Positions 7,089-15,218 of a stretch of DNA of 64,000 nucleotides are shown piece after piece. Source of the stretch: Paeniglutamicibacter antarcticus_C (GTDB taxonomy: Bacteria > Actinomycetota > Actinomycetes > Actinomycetales > Micrococcaceae); the NCBI RefSeq assembly GCF_039544305.1, contig NZ_BAABLK010000012.1, positions 5,722-69,721 of the forward strand, in the 5' to 3' direction. The notes below the pieces were generated by a model. It saw only the letters and a list, made by a program, of their open reading frames with translations. It had not been told where the DNA came from and did not search any database. A program made the position numbers and the translations under genes. Every line of letters starts with the position of its first letter. Position 1 is the first letter of the stretch.

Positions 7089-8725
7089 GCGCTGAAACGA
7101 CCCACAAGCCCCGGCCGGCTGGCTCGGCCACGACCACCCTGCGTCGAGTGATCGTCAATCTGCTGCTGTTCATCTTGATGGCCGTCGCTGCCACGGGCGT
7201 CGGTGGCCTGCTGGACAACCTCTTCACCCGGGCGGATGTCCTTGCGGAGTCCGGTTCCTCTTCCCTGGCACTCCCCCTGGCCCTGGCGCTGGTCGGCGGC
7301 CCGCTTGCGGTGCTGCTCTTCCGCGCTCTTTGGGCCAGGCTCCTCGACCCAGCCGAACGCCTTTCCGCGGCCTGGGGGCTGTACGTCTCGGTCATGTACC
7401 TCCTCTCATTGCTGATCTCCACCAGCTATGTCGTTGGCGCGCTGGCTGCCCTGGCCGCCGGGGAGAAGGGAAGCTGGAAGAACGGGCTCGGCTACGGAAT
7501 CGCGTGGGCCGCGATCTGGGCATGGCACCGCTGGATGTGGGCACATGCCTCCCGGGGTCCGCTGTCCTTGTCCAACGTTCCCCCGGTTCTGGGCTCCGTG
7601 CTGGGGTTGGTGATCGGGGTTGGCGCCCTGGCGGGACTGCTGGGCTCCATCTTCGAACGCGTGCTGGAAGTCTCCATGTCCGGGACAAGCCTCGGCACAC
7701 CGTGGTGGCTGGGCGCCCTGGGACTGCTGGTCTGGGCCGCGGGCGGGATGCTGGTGTGGTGGTGGCACTGGTTCCACGAGGCAACGGTGAAGAACACCTC
7801 GGCGCTGGCCGACGTTGCACTGGTGGGAATCGGCATCGGGGCAACGGTCCTGGTGTTCCTCTGGGGCGCCGGCTACGTGCTGTACTCGCTGCTTCGCCTT
7901 GTCCTTGGCCGAAACGAGGGCTTCAGCGCAGTGCTTGGCACCGCGCCAGCTGCCTTGGCCGCCATGCTCATCGGGGCGTTGGCGTGGAATTACCACGGTT
8001 CGGTCCTGCTGCAGCGACACGGGACCGTGGTCCTGGCGGCACGGCTTGTCGTTTCCGCCGTGGCCCTGGCCGCCGCTGCCTCCGGAATCGGGGTCGTCAT
8101 CAACGCGGCATTGGCCCTTGGCACCACCAGCCTTGGCGGAACCCCGGCAACGACGCTGCTGCTGGCCGGGATCAGTTCGCTGGCCATCGGCGGGCCGCTG
8201 TGGTGGCTTGCCTGGCGTCCGACGCACCCGGCGGATCCCGCCGGACGTCGCATCTACCTGGTAGCGGTGTTCGGCGTCAGCGCGCTGGTCGCACTGGTCA
8301 CGATGCTGGTGCTTGGCTACCGGCTCCTGGAAAGACTGCTCGGGGATGTCCCGGGAGGCGGGTTGCTGGAACACACCCGGGCACCGCTGGGCCTGCTGGT
8401 GGCCACGGCGCTGGTCGCCGGCTACCACTTCGGGCTTTGGCGCTACGACCGCGCCCTGGCACCTGCGCCACCTTCGGCTCCGCCAACCGGCCTGCGCCTT
8501 GTCACGCTCATAGCCGGCAGCGACGGACGGGAACTGGGCACAGAAATCACCGCGCACACCGGGGCGAAGGTCACCGTGCTGCGGCGCCAGGACGGGCAAG
8601 CCTGCTCCGCAGCGCCGGCACTGGTGCTCCAGGCCCTGGAGGGGCTCACCGCCGGGCATGTCTTGCTACTTGCCGGACCCGGCGATCGCATCGAGGCCAT
8701 AGAACTGGCTGTCCATCCCGGATAG
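7085..8725 (+). CDS. Polytopic membrane protein, probable DUF5671 family
   Basis: 546 residues with about ten to twelve hydrophobic helices grouped in similar blocks of three to four (for example 23-45, 60-78, 96-120, 160-180, 195-215). The recurring pattern, in which a helix is followed by W/H-rich loops such as AWHRWMW and WWWHWFHE, is typical of DUF5671-type proteins. The last 90 residues (after about 455) are soluble and probably cytoplasmic. It overlaps the preceding single-pass protein by 4 nt. Function is unknown; the Trp/His-rich loops hint at cofactor or metal binding, but this is speculation. Confidence 0.7.
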   Translation: MSAETTHKPRPAGSATTTLRRVIVNLLLFILMAVAATGVGGLLDNLFTRADVLAESGSSSLALPLALALVGGPLAVLLFRALWARLLDPAERLSAAWGLYVSVMYLLSLLISTSYVVGALAALAAGEKGSWKNGLGYGIAWAAIWAWHRWMWAHASRGPLSLSNVPPVLGSVLGLVIGVGALAGLLGSIFERVLEVSMSGTSLGTPWWLGALGLLVWAAGGMLVWWWHWFHEATVKNTSALADVALVGIGIGATVLVFLWGAGYVLYSLLRLVLGRNEGFSAVLGTAPAALAAMLIGALAWNYHGSVLLQRHGTVVLAARLVVSAVALAAAASGIGVVINAALALGTTSLGGTPATTLLLAGISSLAIGGPLWWLAWRPTHPADPAGRRIYLVAVFGVSALVALVTMLVLGYRLLERLLGDVPGGGLLEHTRAPLGLLVATALVAGYHFGLWRYDRALAPAPPSAPPTGLRLVTLIAGSDGRELGTEITAHTGAKVTVLRRQDGQACSAAPALVLQALEGLTAGHVLLLAGPGDRIEAIELAVHPG

Positions 8726-8755
8726 GGACTGGCCTGCCGCCATGCACGATTAATC

Positions 8756-8808
8756 AACCCGGCCCCGCATACATGCCCTGATCAAGGGCATGTATGCGGG
8801 GCCGGGTT
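8756..8808. terminator. 23-bp perfect hairpin between convergent genes
   Basis: Positions 8756-8778 and 8786-8808 are exact reverse complements around the 7-nt loop TGATCAA. The stem is very GC-rich at its base and is not followed by a U-tract. It serves both the DUF5671 gene and the convergent DUF2516 gene. Confidence 0.85.
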
Positions 8809-8840
8809 CGTTGTCGACGTGGTTGTTGCGCGTCCGACTC

Positions 8841-9146
8841 CTAGTACGGGTAGTAGCCGCCCTTGCCCGAAACCGCCGGTTTGACGTCCGCCAGGTAGAC
8901 GCACGCAATGCAAGCGCCGATGAGCTGGAAGATCCCGCCGCCGCCGCCGGAAAGCACCGACAGTCCACAGACCAGGGTTGCGGCAGCGGTCAGGCCCATC
9001 CAGAACGGCTTGCTGCGCTTGTTCTCACGCTGGAAGTTGGCTGCCGGGTGCCGCAGCGCGTCAACAAACGCGAACAGGGCCAGCAACGCAGCGAGAACAC
9101 TGAGGACCAGCAGCAGGTAAGACTCAAAGAGGTGGGCATAAACCAT
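8841..9146 (-). CDS. DUF2516 family membrane protein
   Basis: 101 residues with three hydrophobic helices (about 10-30, 50-65 and 70-85) separated by a polar loop (HPAANFQRENKRSKPFW). This layout and the KRSKPFW motif match actinobacterial DUF2516 proteins. The tail is short and Tyr-rich (GKGGYYPY). On the reverse strand TAAGCT ends 6 nt before the ATG, suggesting a leaderless transcript. It is 9 nt upstream of no gene on its own strand and is likely monocistronic. Function unknown. Confidence 0.85.
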   Translation of the reverse strand: MVYAHLFESYLLLVLSVLAALLALFAFVDALRHPAANFQRENKRSKPFWMGLTAAATLVCGLSVLSGGGGGIFQLIGACIACVYLADVKPAVSGKGGYYPY

Positions 9147-9155
9147 GGATTCAGC

Positions 9156-10301
9156 TTAGCCGCGATCGTCCAACGCGGCAGCCAGATCCGCGTGCAAGTC
9201 GTCGACGTTCTCGATTCCCACGCTCAGGCGCACCAAGTTTTCCGGGACGGTGCTTGGCTCCCCGGCGTGGCGGCGGCGCCTCTCCGCCAGCGACTCGACC
9301 CCTCCCAGGCTGGTCGCCGGGGTCCAGAGCCGGAGCCTGCCCAGCATGGCGTCGGCCGCCGCGGCACCTCCAGCGACCTCGATGCAGAGGATCGCGCCGA
9401 AACCCTCCATCTGTGCGGCGGCCCGGGCATGCCCGGGGTCCCCGGGCAGTCCTGGATAACGGACCCTGGTCACTGCCGGATGGGTGGACAGGCGGGTGGC
9501 GAGCTCGATCGCGTTCGCCTCGGCCCGATCCAGGCGCAACGCCATGGTGCGGATCCCGCGCAACGTCAGCCAGGCCTCGAAGGGCCCCGGGATGGCCCCG
9601 TGCAACGTCCTTCTGTTGTGCAGCCGTTCGCGCAGCCCTGGGCTTGATGTGAGGACCGCGCCAAGGACCACGTCCGAGTGCCCGCCCATGTACTTGGTGG
9701 CCGAGTGCACCACCACGTCGGCACCCTGTTGCAGCGGGCGCTGGCGCAATGGGGTGGAGAAGGTGTTGTCAACCACCGTGAGCACCCCGGCTTCCCGGGC
9801 CGCGGCCAGCAGCACCGGCAGGTCCGCGACCTCAAGCATCGGGTTGGTCGGTGATTCCAGCCACGCCATGTCCGCACCGGCGAAGGCCGCCAACGAGGCC
9901 TCGGTGTCCGAGAGGTCAACGTGGCGAACGATCAGGCCCATGGTCGTTTCCAGTTCGGCGACCAGGGAAAGCGAACCGTTGTAGGCGTGCGACGGGATCA
10001 CGATGGTGCCGCCGGCCGGCAACAGGGACAACGCCGCCGCCACGGCCGCCATGCCCGAGGCGTAGGCCAGCGCCGGGAGCCCGCATCCCTCGAGTGCGGC
10101 GATTGTCTCTTCCAACGGGTCCCAGGTCGGGTTGGTGAAGCGTCCGTATACTTTTTCCCCTCCGCCGGGCTTGCCCATCGAGTGGAAGGTCGAGGAAAGC
10201 ACGATGGGTGGGTTCACGGGTTGGTCGGCGGTGTGCGGCGGGCGTCCTGCAGCCACCACGACGGTGTCCGGGGCCCAGTGCGGGGATTCTGCATGGCTCA
10301 T
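9156..10301 (-). CDS. PLP-dependent trans-sulfuration enzyme (cystathionine gamma-synthase/lyase type)
   Basis: 381 residues from ATG at 10301; reverse-strand TAACCT ends 7 nt upstream, which sets this start against longer open readings. It belongs to the Cys/Met-metabolism PLP family. VYGRFTNPTWDPLE is the cofactor and neighbouring-subunit motif, SATKYMGGHSD holds the PLP-binding lysine, and RLSVGIENVDDL is the C-terminal substrate-carboxylate arginine region. Members catalyse gamma-replacement or elimination on homoserine esters or cystathionine. The sequence alone does not separate synthase from lyase, so no symbol is given. It is divergent from tmk across 82 nt. Confidence 0.9.
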   Translation of the reverse strand: MSHAESPHWAPDTVVVAAGRPPHTADQPVNPPIVLSSTFHSMGKPGGGEKVYGRFTNPTWDPLEETIAALEGCGLPALAYASGMAAVAAALSLLPAGGTIVIPSHAYNGSLSLVAELETTMGLIVRHVDLSDTEASLAAFAGADMAWLESPTNPMLEVADLPVLLAAAREAGVLTVVDNTFSTPLRQRPLQQGADVVVHSATKYMGGHSDVVLGAVLTSSPGLRERLHNRRTLHGAIPGPFEAWLTLRGIRTMALRLDRAEANAIELATRLSTHPAVTRVRYPGLPGDPGHARAAAQMEGFGAILCIEVAGGAAAADAMLGRLRLWTPATSLGGVESLAERRRRHAGEPSTVPENLVRLSVGIENVDDLHADLAAALDDRG

Positions 10302-10370
10302 GGTTTTCAGGTTACCCCCGTGTTCCCGCCTTGGCGCGGCCATATGACATGGGTCGTGCCCGGGGGCGGA

Positions 10371-10376
10371 TAGGCT
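10371..10376 (+). promoter_or_regulatory. Leaderless-type promoter of tmk
   Basis: TAGGCT lies exactly 7 nt before GTG 10384. No Shine-Dalgarno is present, so transcription should start at or next to the start codon. Confidence 0.6.
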
Positions 10377-10383
10377 AGTGGCC

Positions 10384-11058
10384 GTGAGTGACGCGCAGCT
10401 AGAAACCCAGAACGCCGGCCGCTTCATCGTCTTCGAGGGCGGTGACGGTGCCGGGAAATCAACGCAGGCAGCCATGCTCGCCGATACCCTGCGCAGCAAC
10501 GGGCATACCGTGCTGCTCACCCGCGAGCCCGGCGGCACACAGATCGGTGAGAAGATACGCGCCTTGGTCCTTGACCACGGGCAGGGCACCGTAGATGCCC
10601 GCACCGAGGCCTTGATGTATGCCGCGGCCCGTGCCGCCCACGTCGAACAGGTCATCCGTCCCGCGCTTGCGGCTGGAACCATGGTCATCTGCGACCGCTT
10701 CGTCGATTCCTCCCTGGCCTACCAAGGCATCGGCCGGGCACTGGGTGAGGATGCCGTGCGTTTGATCAACGATTTCGCCACCGGCGGGCTGTGCCCGGAC
10801 CTGACGGTGCTTTTGGATGTCAGCCCCGCGGACGGCCGGTCCCGGCGCACGGTCGGTGCCGATGGCGCACCGCTGGTCGAGGACCGGTTGGAGTCCGAGC
10901 CCGACGAGTTCCACTCCCGCATCCGCGATGCCTTTATCCTGCTGGCATCGCGAAACCCGCAGCGCTACCTGGTGCTGGATGCAGCCACCGAGGTCTCCAC
11001 GCTGGCCACCGGCATCAGCGCTGCCCTGGACGCGTTGCTCGACGGGCTGGAGGCCTGA
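10384..11058 (+). CDS. tmk: Thymidylate kinase
   Basis: 224 residues. Phosphorylates dTMP to dTDP for DNA synthesis. The P-loop FEGGDGAGKST is at about 11-21, the dTMP-binding motif TREPGGTQIGEKIR follows, and the DRFVDSSLAYQG segment is the family signature. A GTG at 10378 is also in frame, but the -10 spacing favours GTG 10384. It is followed after only 2 nt by holB; the tmk-holB pair is conserved in many bacteria and couples precursor supply with replication genes. Confidence 0.96.
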   Translation: MSDAQLETQNAGRFIVFEGGDGAGKSTQAAMLADTLRSNGHTVLLTREPGGTQIGEKIRALVLDHGQGTVDARTEALMYAAARAAHVEQVIRPALAAGTMVICDRFVDSSLAYQGIGRALGEDAVRLINDFATGGLCPDLTVLLDVSPADGRSRRTVGADGAPLVEDRLESEPDEFHSRIRDAFILLASRNPQRYLVLDAATEVSTLATGISAALDALLDGLEA

Positions 11059-11060
11059 GC

Positions 11061-12209
11061 ATGAGCGTCTGGGATGACCTGCCGGGGCAGGAAAAGACCA
11101 TCACCGCGCTGCGCCGCGCCGTCGCGGAGGGAAACCCCGCCCACGCATGGCTGTTCACCGGCCCCCCGGGCTCGGGCCGCTCGAACGCCGCCCGCGCCTT
11201 TGCCGCTGCCCTGCAATGCCAGCTGCCCGATCCGGCGATGCGCGGCTGCGGTGAATGCAAGGCATGCGTGACGGTGCTGGCCGGAACCCACCCGGATGTC
11301 GCCCTGATCGCCACCGAGAAGGTCAACTACCAGATCGAGGACGTCCGCGAGCTGATCACCAAGGCCCAGGACCGGCCCTCCACCGCGCCCTGGCGGGTGA
11401 TCATCGTCGAGGATGCGGACCGGATGACCGAGCGCACCACCAACGTGTTGCTCAAGTCCATCGAGGAGCCGCCTCCACACACCGTATGGATCCTGTGCGC
11501 CCCCTCCCCGGCAGATGTGCTGGTGACCATCCGCTCGCGCTGCCGCTCGGTGTCCCTGGCGGTTCCCAACCGGGCCGCCGTGGCCGAGTTGCTGGTGCGC
11601 CGCGACGGGCTCACCGCCGAACAGGCCGAATTTGCCGCGCGCGTCTCCCAGTCGCACATCGGCATTGCACGCCGGCTGGCCCGCGACGAGGAAGCACGGC
11701 GCCGTCGCGATAGGACCGTGCGCCTGCCGCTGCGCATCCGCTCGGTCTCCGACGCCGTGATGGCTGCGGCCGAGCTCGTGGAGCTTTCCACCGCCGAGGC
11801 CACCGCGTCCTCCACTGAGCGTTCGGAAGCGGAGGCCACCGCACTGCGCACCGCACTTGGCCTCGCCACAGATTCCCCGGTCCCGCCCCAGCAACGCAGC
11901 CAGTTCAAGGCGCTCGAAGAGAACGCCAAACGCCGTGCCCGGCGTTCGACCCATGATGCGCTGGACCGCTCGCTGATCGACATGACGACGTTCTTCCGCG
12001 ACGTGCTGGTGTTGCAGCTGCGTAGCGGCACCGACCTGGTCAACGACTACCTCAGCGACAACCTCCATGCCTACGCCAACGCCTCACGGCCCGAGGCCAC
12101 GGTGGCGAAGATCGATGCCATTGCGCAGGCCAGGGTGCGCATCGGCGCCAACGTGGCCCCGCTGCTGGCCATCGAGGCCATGATGCTCGCACTGCGTCCG
12201 ACCAAGTAA
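11061..12209 (+). CDS. holB: DNA polymerase III delta' subunit (clamp loader)
   Basis: 382 residues from ATG at 11061, with GGAGG 7 nt upstream inside the end of tmk. It is an AAA+ clamp-loader protein: GPPGSGRSNAAR occupies the P-loop position (the usual Lys is Arg here, as expected for a delta' subunit that does not hydrolyse ATP). Four cysteines (CQLP...CGECKAC) form the zinc module, and SIEEPPPHTVWIL with RSRCRSVSL is the sensor and arginine-finger (SRC) region. It loads the sliding clamp with the tau/gamma and delta subunits. Possible longer starts inside tmk are rejected. Confidence 0.94.
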   Translation: MSVWDDLPGQEKTITALRRAVAEGNPAHAWLFTGPPGSGRSNAARAFAAALQCQLPDPAMRGCGECKACVTVLAGTHPDVALIATEKVNYQIEDVRELITKAQDRPSTAPWRVIIVEDADRMTERTTNVLLKSIEEPPPHTVWILCAPSPADVLVTIRSRCRSVSLAVPNRAAVAELLVRRDGLTAEQAEFAARVSQSHIGIARRLARDEEARRRRDRTVRLPLRIRSVSDAVMAAAELVELSTAEATASSTERSEAEATALRTALGLATDSPVPPQQRSQFKALEENAKRRARRSTHDALDRSLIDMTTFFRDVLVLQLRSGTDLVNDYLSDNLHAYANASRPEATVAKIDAIAQARVRIGANVAPLLAIEAMMLALRPTK

Positions 12210-12258
12210 TCCCCTCCGGGAAACCCCGGAACCACGTCCCAAGGAGCCAGAAAAACGC

Positions 12259-13806
12259 ATGAGAGCATCCCGCCGCCCCCTGTCCGCGATCGCCGCGCTA
12301 GGCTCGCTGGCCCTGCTGCTGGGAGCATGCTCCACTGCCACCGCTCCGGCGTCGGCACCGGTCTCCGAGCCCGCGGCCCAGGCGCCGCCCAGTGGGCCCG
12401 CAGCAACCGTCCCCAAGGGGCTGGAGAAGTTCTACAAGCAAGACCTGGATTGGAAGCCCTGTGGAGGCGTGCTGCAATGCACCGAACTGGAAGTCCCCAT
12501 GGACTATGCCAACCCGGACGCTAAGAAGATGACCCTCGCGCTGAACAAGCGCCCCGGCGGGAAGTCCGCCATTGGTTCATTGCTCGTGAACCCCGGAGGG
12601 CCTGGCGCCTCGGGCCTTGAATTCGCGCGCGAAGGCGTCCCCGCATCGTTCGGGCTGAAACTTCAACGCGACTTTGACATCATCGGATTCGACCCCCGCG
12701 GAGTCGGCTCATCCACACCCGTGAAATGCCAGAACCCCGAGGAACAAGACGCCAGCCGGCAGGAGCAATTCGATCCCAGCACCGATGCGGACCTGGAAAC
12801 CATGCGCAAGGCGGCCGCCAAGGACGCAGAGCTGTGCGCCAAGCGCACCGGCGCGTCGCTGGGCTTTGTCGACACCGTTTCGGCCGCACGCGACATGGAC
12901 ATCATGCGCGAGACCCTCGGGGATAAGACGCTGAACTACTTGGGCTATTCCTACGGCACATCGCTCGGCGCCCACTACGCGCAGCTTTTCCCGCAGAACG
13001 TCGGCCGCCTGGTGCTGGACGGGGCGTTGGACCCCACGCTGGACAACGACGCAATCACCCGGGGGCAGGCCGTCGGGTTCGAAAACGAAACCCGCGCCTA
13101 TCTTCAGGACTGCCTGGATTCCGGGGATTGCCCCTTCACCGGAAGCCTCGATGACGCACTTTCCCAGCTGCGCGAGATCTTCGATTCGGTCGAGGCCACC
13201 GCGATGACCGGCAGCGACGGACGCAAGGTCCCGATCATCGACTTCGTCAACGGGTTCATCGTCCCTCTCTATGACAATGAAACGTGGCCGATGTTGACCG
13301 AGGCGTTGCGCGAGGTGGTCGCCGGCGACGTCGACCAAATCCAGTACTTTGCCGATCTCAGCGCCGGGCGCGAGGACGACGGGAGCTACAACGGCAACAC
13401 CACCGCCGCCTTCACCGCCGTGAACTGCCTGGACTACCCGATGGATGCACGCATCGGGACAATGCGGGCCGAAGCCAAGGCCTTGGTCGAAGCAGCACCC
13501 ACCATCGGCAAGTACCTGGCCTACGGTCCAATCGGCTGCGAAGACTGGAAGTACCCGGCCATCGGCAAGCCCGGCGAATTGACGGCCCAAGGCGCGGCAC
13601 CGATCGTGGTCATCGGCACCACTGGAGACCCAGCAACACCGTATGCCTGGAGCCAATCGCTGGCCAAGCAGCTCGAGTCGGCCTCGTTGGTCACCTTCGA
13701 AGGCCACGGGCACACCGCCTACGGCCGTTCCAACGGCTGCATCTCCGAGGCCGTGGAATCCTACTTCATCGACGGGATCGTACCGGCAGACGGGCTGAGG
13801 TGCTGA
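12259..13806 (+). CDS. Secreted alpha/beta-hydrolase lipoprotein (S33 tripeptidyl aminopeptidase type)
   Basis: 515 residues. Residues 1-24 are a lipoprotein signal (LALLLGAC, Cys24), and an Ala/Pro linker runs to about 60. The hydrolase core shows the oxyanion region NPGGPGASG, the nucleophile elbow GYSYGTS with Ser231, an acidic residue in GTTGDPATPY, and a histidine in GHGHTAYG. The C-terminal TAP-like domain is typical of Streptomyces SlpD/SlpE and mycobacterial CaeA-type enzymes, which cut short peptides or esters outside the cell. Cys pairs (CGGVLQC, CLDSGDC) suggest disulfides. It follows holB by 49 nt with AAGGAGC upstream. Confidence 0.9.
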   Translation: MRASRRPLSAIAALGSLALLLGACSTATAPASAPVSEPAAQAPPSGPAATVPKGLEKFYKQDLDWKPCGGVLQCTELEVPMDYANPDAKKMTLALNKRPGGKSAIGSLLVNPGGPGASGLEFAREGVPASFGLKLQRDFDIIGFDPRGVGSSTPVKCQNPEEQDASRQEQFDPSTDADLETMRKAAAKDAELCAKRTGASLGFVDTVSAARDMDIMRETLGDKTLNYLGYSYGTSLGAHYAQLFPQNVGRLVLDGALDPTLDNDAITRGQAVGFENETRAYLQDCLDSGDCPFTGSLDDALSQLREIFDSVEATAMTGSDGRKVPIIDFVNGFIVPLYDNETWPMLTEALREVVAGDVDQIQYFADLSAGREDDGSYNGNTTAAFTAVNCLDYPMDARIGTMRAEAKALVEAAPTIGKYLAYGPIGCEDWKYPAIGKPGELTAQGAAPIVVIGTTGDPATPYAWSQSLAKQLESASLVTFEGHGHTAYGRSNGCISEAVESYFIDGIVPADGLRC

Positions 13807-13825
13807 GGCGCCCGCCCAGGTCGTT

Positions 13826-13853
13826 TTGACCGCTGCCGATACGCTCCTATAAA
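13826..13853 (+). promoter_or_regulatory. Promoter of tRNA-Thr
   Basis: TTGACC (13826-13831), a 16-nt spacer and TATAAA (13848-13853) form one of the best consensus sigma-70-type promoters in the window, about 25 nt upstream of the tRNA. Confidence 0.8.
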
Positions 13854-13884
13854 GTGATCACTTGTGGTGCTTGCGCGCCGCGGT

Positions 13885-13957
13885 GCCTCCTTAGCTCAGT
13901 TGGTAGAGCGTTTCACTCGTAATGAAAAGGTCGCCAGTTCGATTCTGGCAGGGGGCT
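13885..13957 (+). tRNA. tRNA-Thr (CGU)
   Basis: A 73-nt cloverleaf. The acceptor stem is GCCTCCT/AGGGGGC (with two or three G-U pairs), the D arm is GCTC...GAGC, the anticodon stem is TTTCA/TGAAA with loop CTCGTAA and anticodon CGT, and the T arm is GCCAG TTCGATT CTGGC. The 3' CCA is not encoded. A strong promoter precedes it and an 18-bp hairpin follows 10 nt after the gene. Confidence 0.95.
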
Positions 13958-13967
13958 CGTAGTTCCG

Positions 13968-14007
13968 GCTGAAGGGCCCGTCACCTGATGGTGACGGGCC
14001 CTTCAGC
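13968..14007 (+). terminator. Terminator of tRNA-Thr
   Basis: 13968-13985 pairs perfectly with 13990-14007 around a TGAT loop (18 bp). A short GTT follows and there is no long U-tract. Confidence 0.85.
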
Positions 14008-14033
14008 GTTCGGACCAACGATCGGAACACCCC

Positions 14034-14537
14034 ATGCTACCCACGGAAGACGGAACCCGGGAAATGCTTCCTGAGCTGGAGCGGTTCCTGGAGGTCAGCG
14101 GCCTTTTGGCGCGTCGGGAGATCTCCGGATACGCACCGGATCCCCATCCCGAGGCCCGAGCCTATGCGGGGTGCAGTTTCCTCCTGACGGGAACCGACGG
14201 GGTTGGCACCCGCACGGTATTTCGTTCGGCGAAGACGACACCCACGAAACCAGGGCTCTTCGTCACCCTGTGGAAACGCGACAACCAAGAAGAGACCCGC
14301 CCCTACACCCCTGCAGATGGCATCGACGAGTTCCAGATCGCCGCATCCACGGACCTCGGGTACGGATTTTTCACTTTCACCGCGGGAAACCTCGCGGAGC
14401 ATGGCGTCCTTTCGACCGCCTCCAAACCCGGGAAACGTGGTTTCAGGCTCTACACGCCCTGGGACACCGGGCTGAACGCGAATGCAGAAAAATCCCGGCA
14501 TTGGCAGCGCAGCTACTTCACCGTGGTGAATGGATAG
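14034..14537 (+). CDS. MepB-like protein
   Basis: 167 residues. The segment RSAKTTPTKPGLFVTLWKRD followed by RPYTPAD is the hallmark of the MepB family, and FTAGNLAEHGVLS plus KPGKRGFRLYTPWD complete it. The family is named for a gene next to the staphylococcal MepA efflux pump; its biochemical role is not known. ATG 14034 lies 27 nt after the tRNA-Thr terminator, and ACACCCC rather than a clear ribosome site precedes it. It ends 9 nt before the broken acetyltransferase gene. Confidence 0.8.
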   Translation: MLPTEDGTREMLPELERFLEVSGLLARREISGYAPDPHPEARAYAGCSFLLTGTDGVGTRTVFRSAKTTPTKPGLFVTLWKRDNQEETRPYTPADGIDEFQIAASTDLGYGFFTFTAGNLAEHGVLSTASKPGKRGFRLYTPWDTGLNANAEKSRHWQRSYFTVVNG

Positions 14538-14546
14538 TCTTTTTCC

Positions 14547-15115
14547 ATGGTGAAATTCTCGCTGCACTCCGCGAACCTGGATTTGGTCCCTACGGCGCCT
14601 GAAGACCTGGAGGCGGTCTTTGCCGCATGCCAGGATCCCGAGATCCAGCGTTGGGTACCGATCCCGGTTCCCTATTTGCGTAAGCACGCCCTCGAGTACC
14701 TAACCACGCACACCGACAAGACGTGGGACGAAGGCACCGAGTACACCTGGACCCTCCGCACCGATGGCAAGCTGGCCGGGGTCGTGGACCTTTACCGGTT
14801 GGGCAATGGATCCGGTGACCTTGGATTCTGGATGGACCCGGCATTCAGGGGCAGGGGCCTGGTGACCGAGGCTTGCACGGCAGTGCTGGATTTCTCCTTG
14901 GCTGAAGCCCCGGAAGGCTTGGCCTGGTGCGTATCGGCTAGAACGCCTATGCGGGAAACTTCGGCTCGGCACGAGTCGCGCAAAAACTGGGCTTCCATTT
15001 CGAGGGAACCGCACGGTTGGGCGCTGCCTTGCGGGGCGAACTTCGTGACGATTGGGGCGGGAGCTTGCTGGCCAGCGACGACCGCAGCCTCCAGGCTTGG
15101 CCGATCCCCAGCTGA
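14547..15115 (+). pseudogene. Broken GNAT (RimL-type) acetyltransferase gene
   Basis: The reading from ATG 14547 (TAGTCT ends 6 nt upstream) gives a RimL-type N-acetyltransferase: LVPTAPEDLEAVF, then the acetyl-CoA-binding GFWMDPAFRGRGLVTEA. After GLAW (about 14925) the sense leaves this frame. The expected continuation NAYAGNFGSARVAQKLGF is in the next frame and ends at the TGA 15113-15115. One G appears lost from a GGG run at 14926-14927, and TAG at 14939-14941 stands where this family has Trp (RIG-x-NAYAGN). With both lesions repaired the product would be 189 residues. The two independent lesions argue for a real pseudogene. Confidence 0.85.
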
Positions 15116-15129
15116 CCAAAACGTGCATT

Positions 15130-15181
15130 AACAACGGATGGCTCCGGGAATCCTTGGGGATTCCCGGAGCCATCCGTTGTT
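15130..15181. terminator. 24-bp perfect hairpin between convergent genes
   Basis: 15130-15153 pairs without mismatch with 15158-15181 around TTGG. It closes both the acetyltransferase pseudogene and the convergent aldo/keto reductase gene. Confidence 0.85.
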
Positions 15182-15218
15182 CGTCCCGTTGCCGAAATCG
15201 GCGACGGGAGAATTCAAC

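Noticed and set aside
7406..8659. 417-codon reverse open frame inside the DUF5671 gene
   Set aside because: Shadow frame of a high-GC gene; composition is Gln/Arg/Gly-rich and the sense strand encodes clear membrane helices.
12709..13713. 334-codon reverse open frame inside the S33 peptidase gene
   Set aside because: The sense strand has a full catalytic triad and lipobox; the reverse frame has no recognisable domain.
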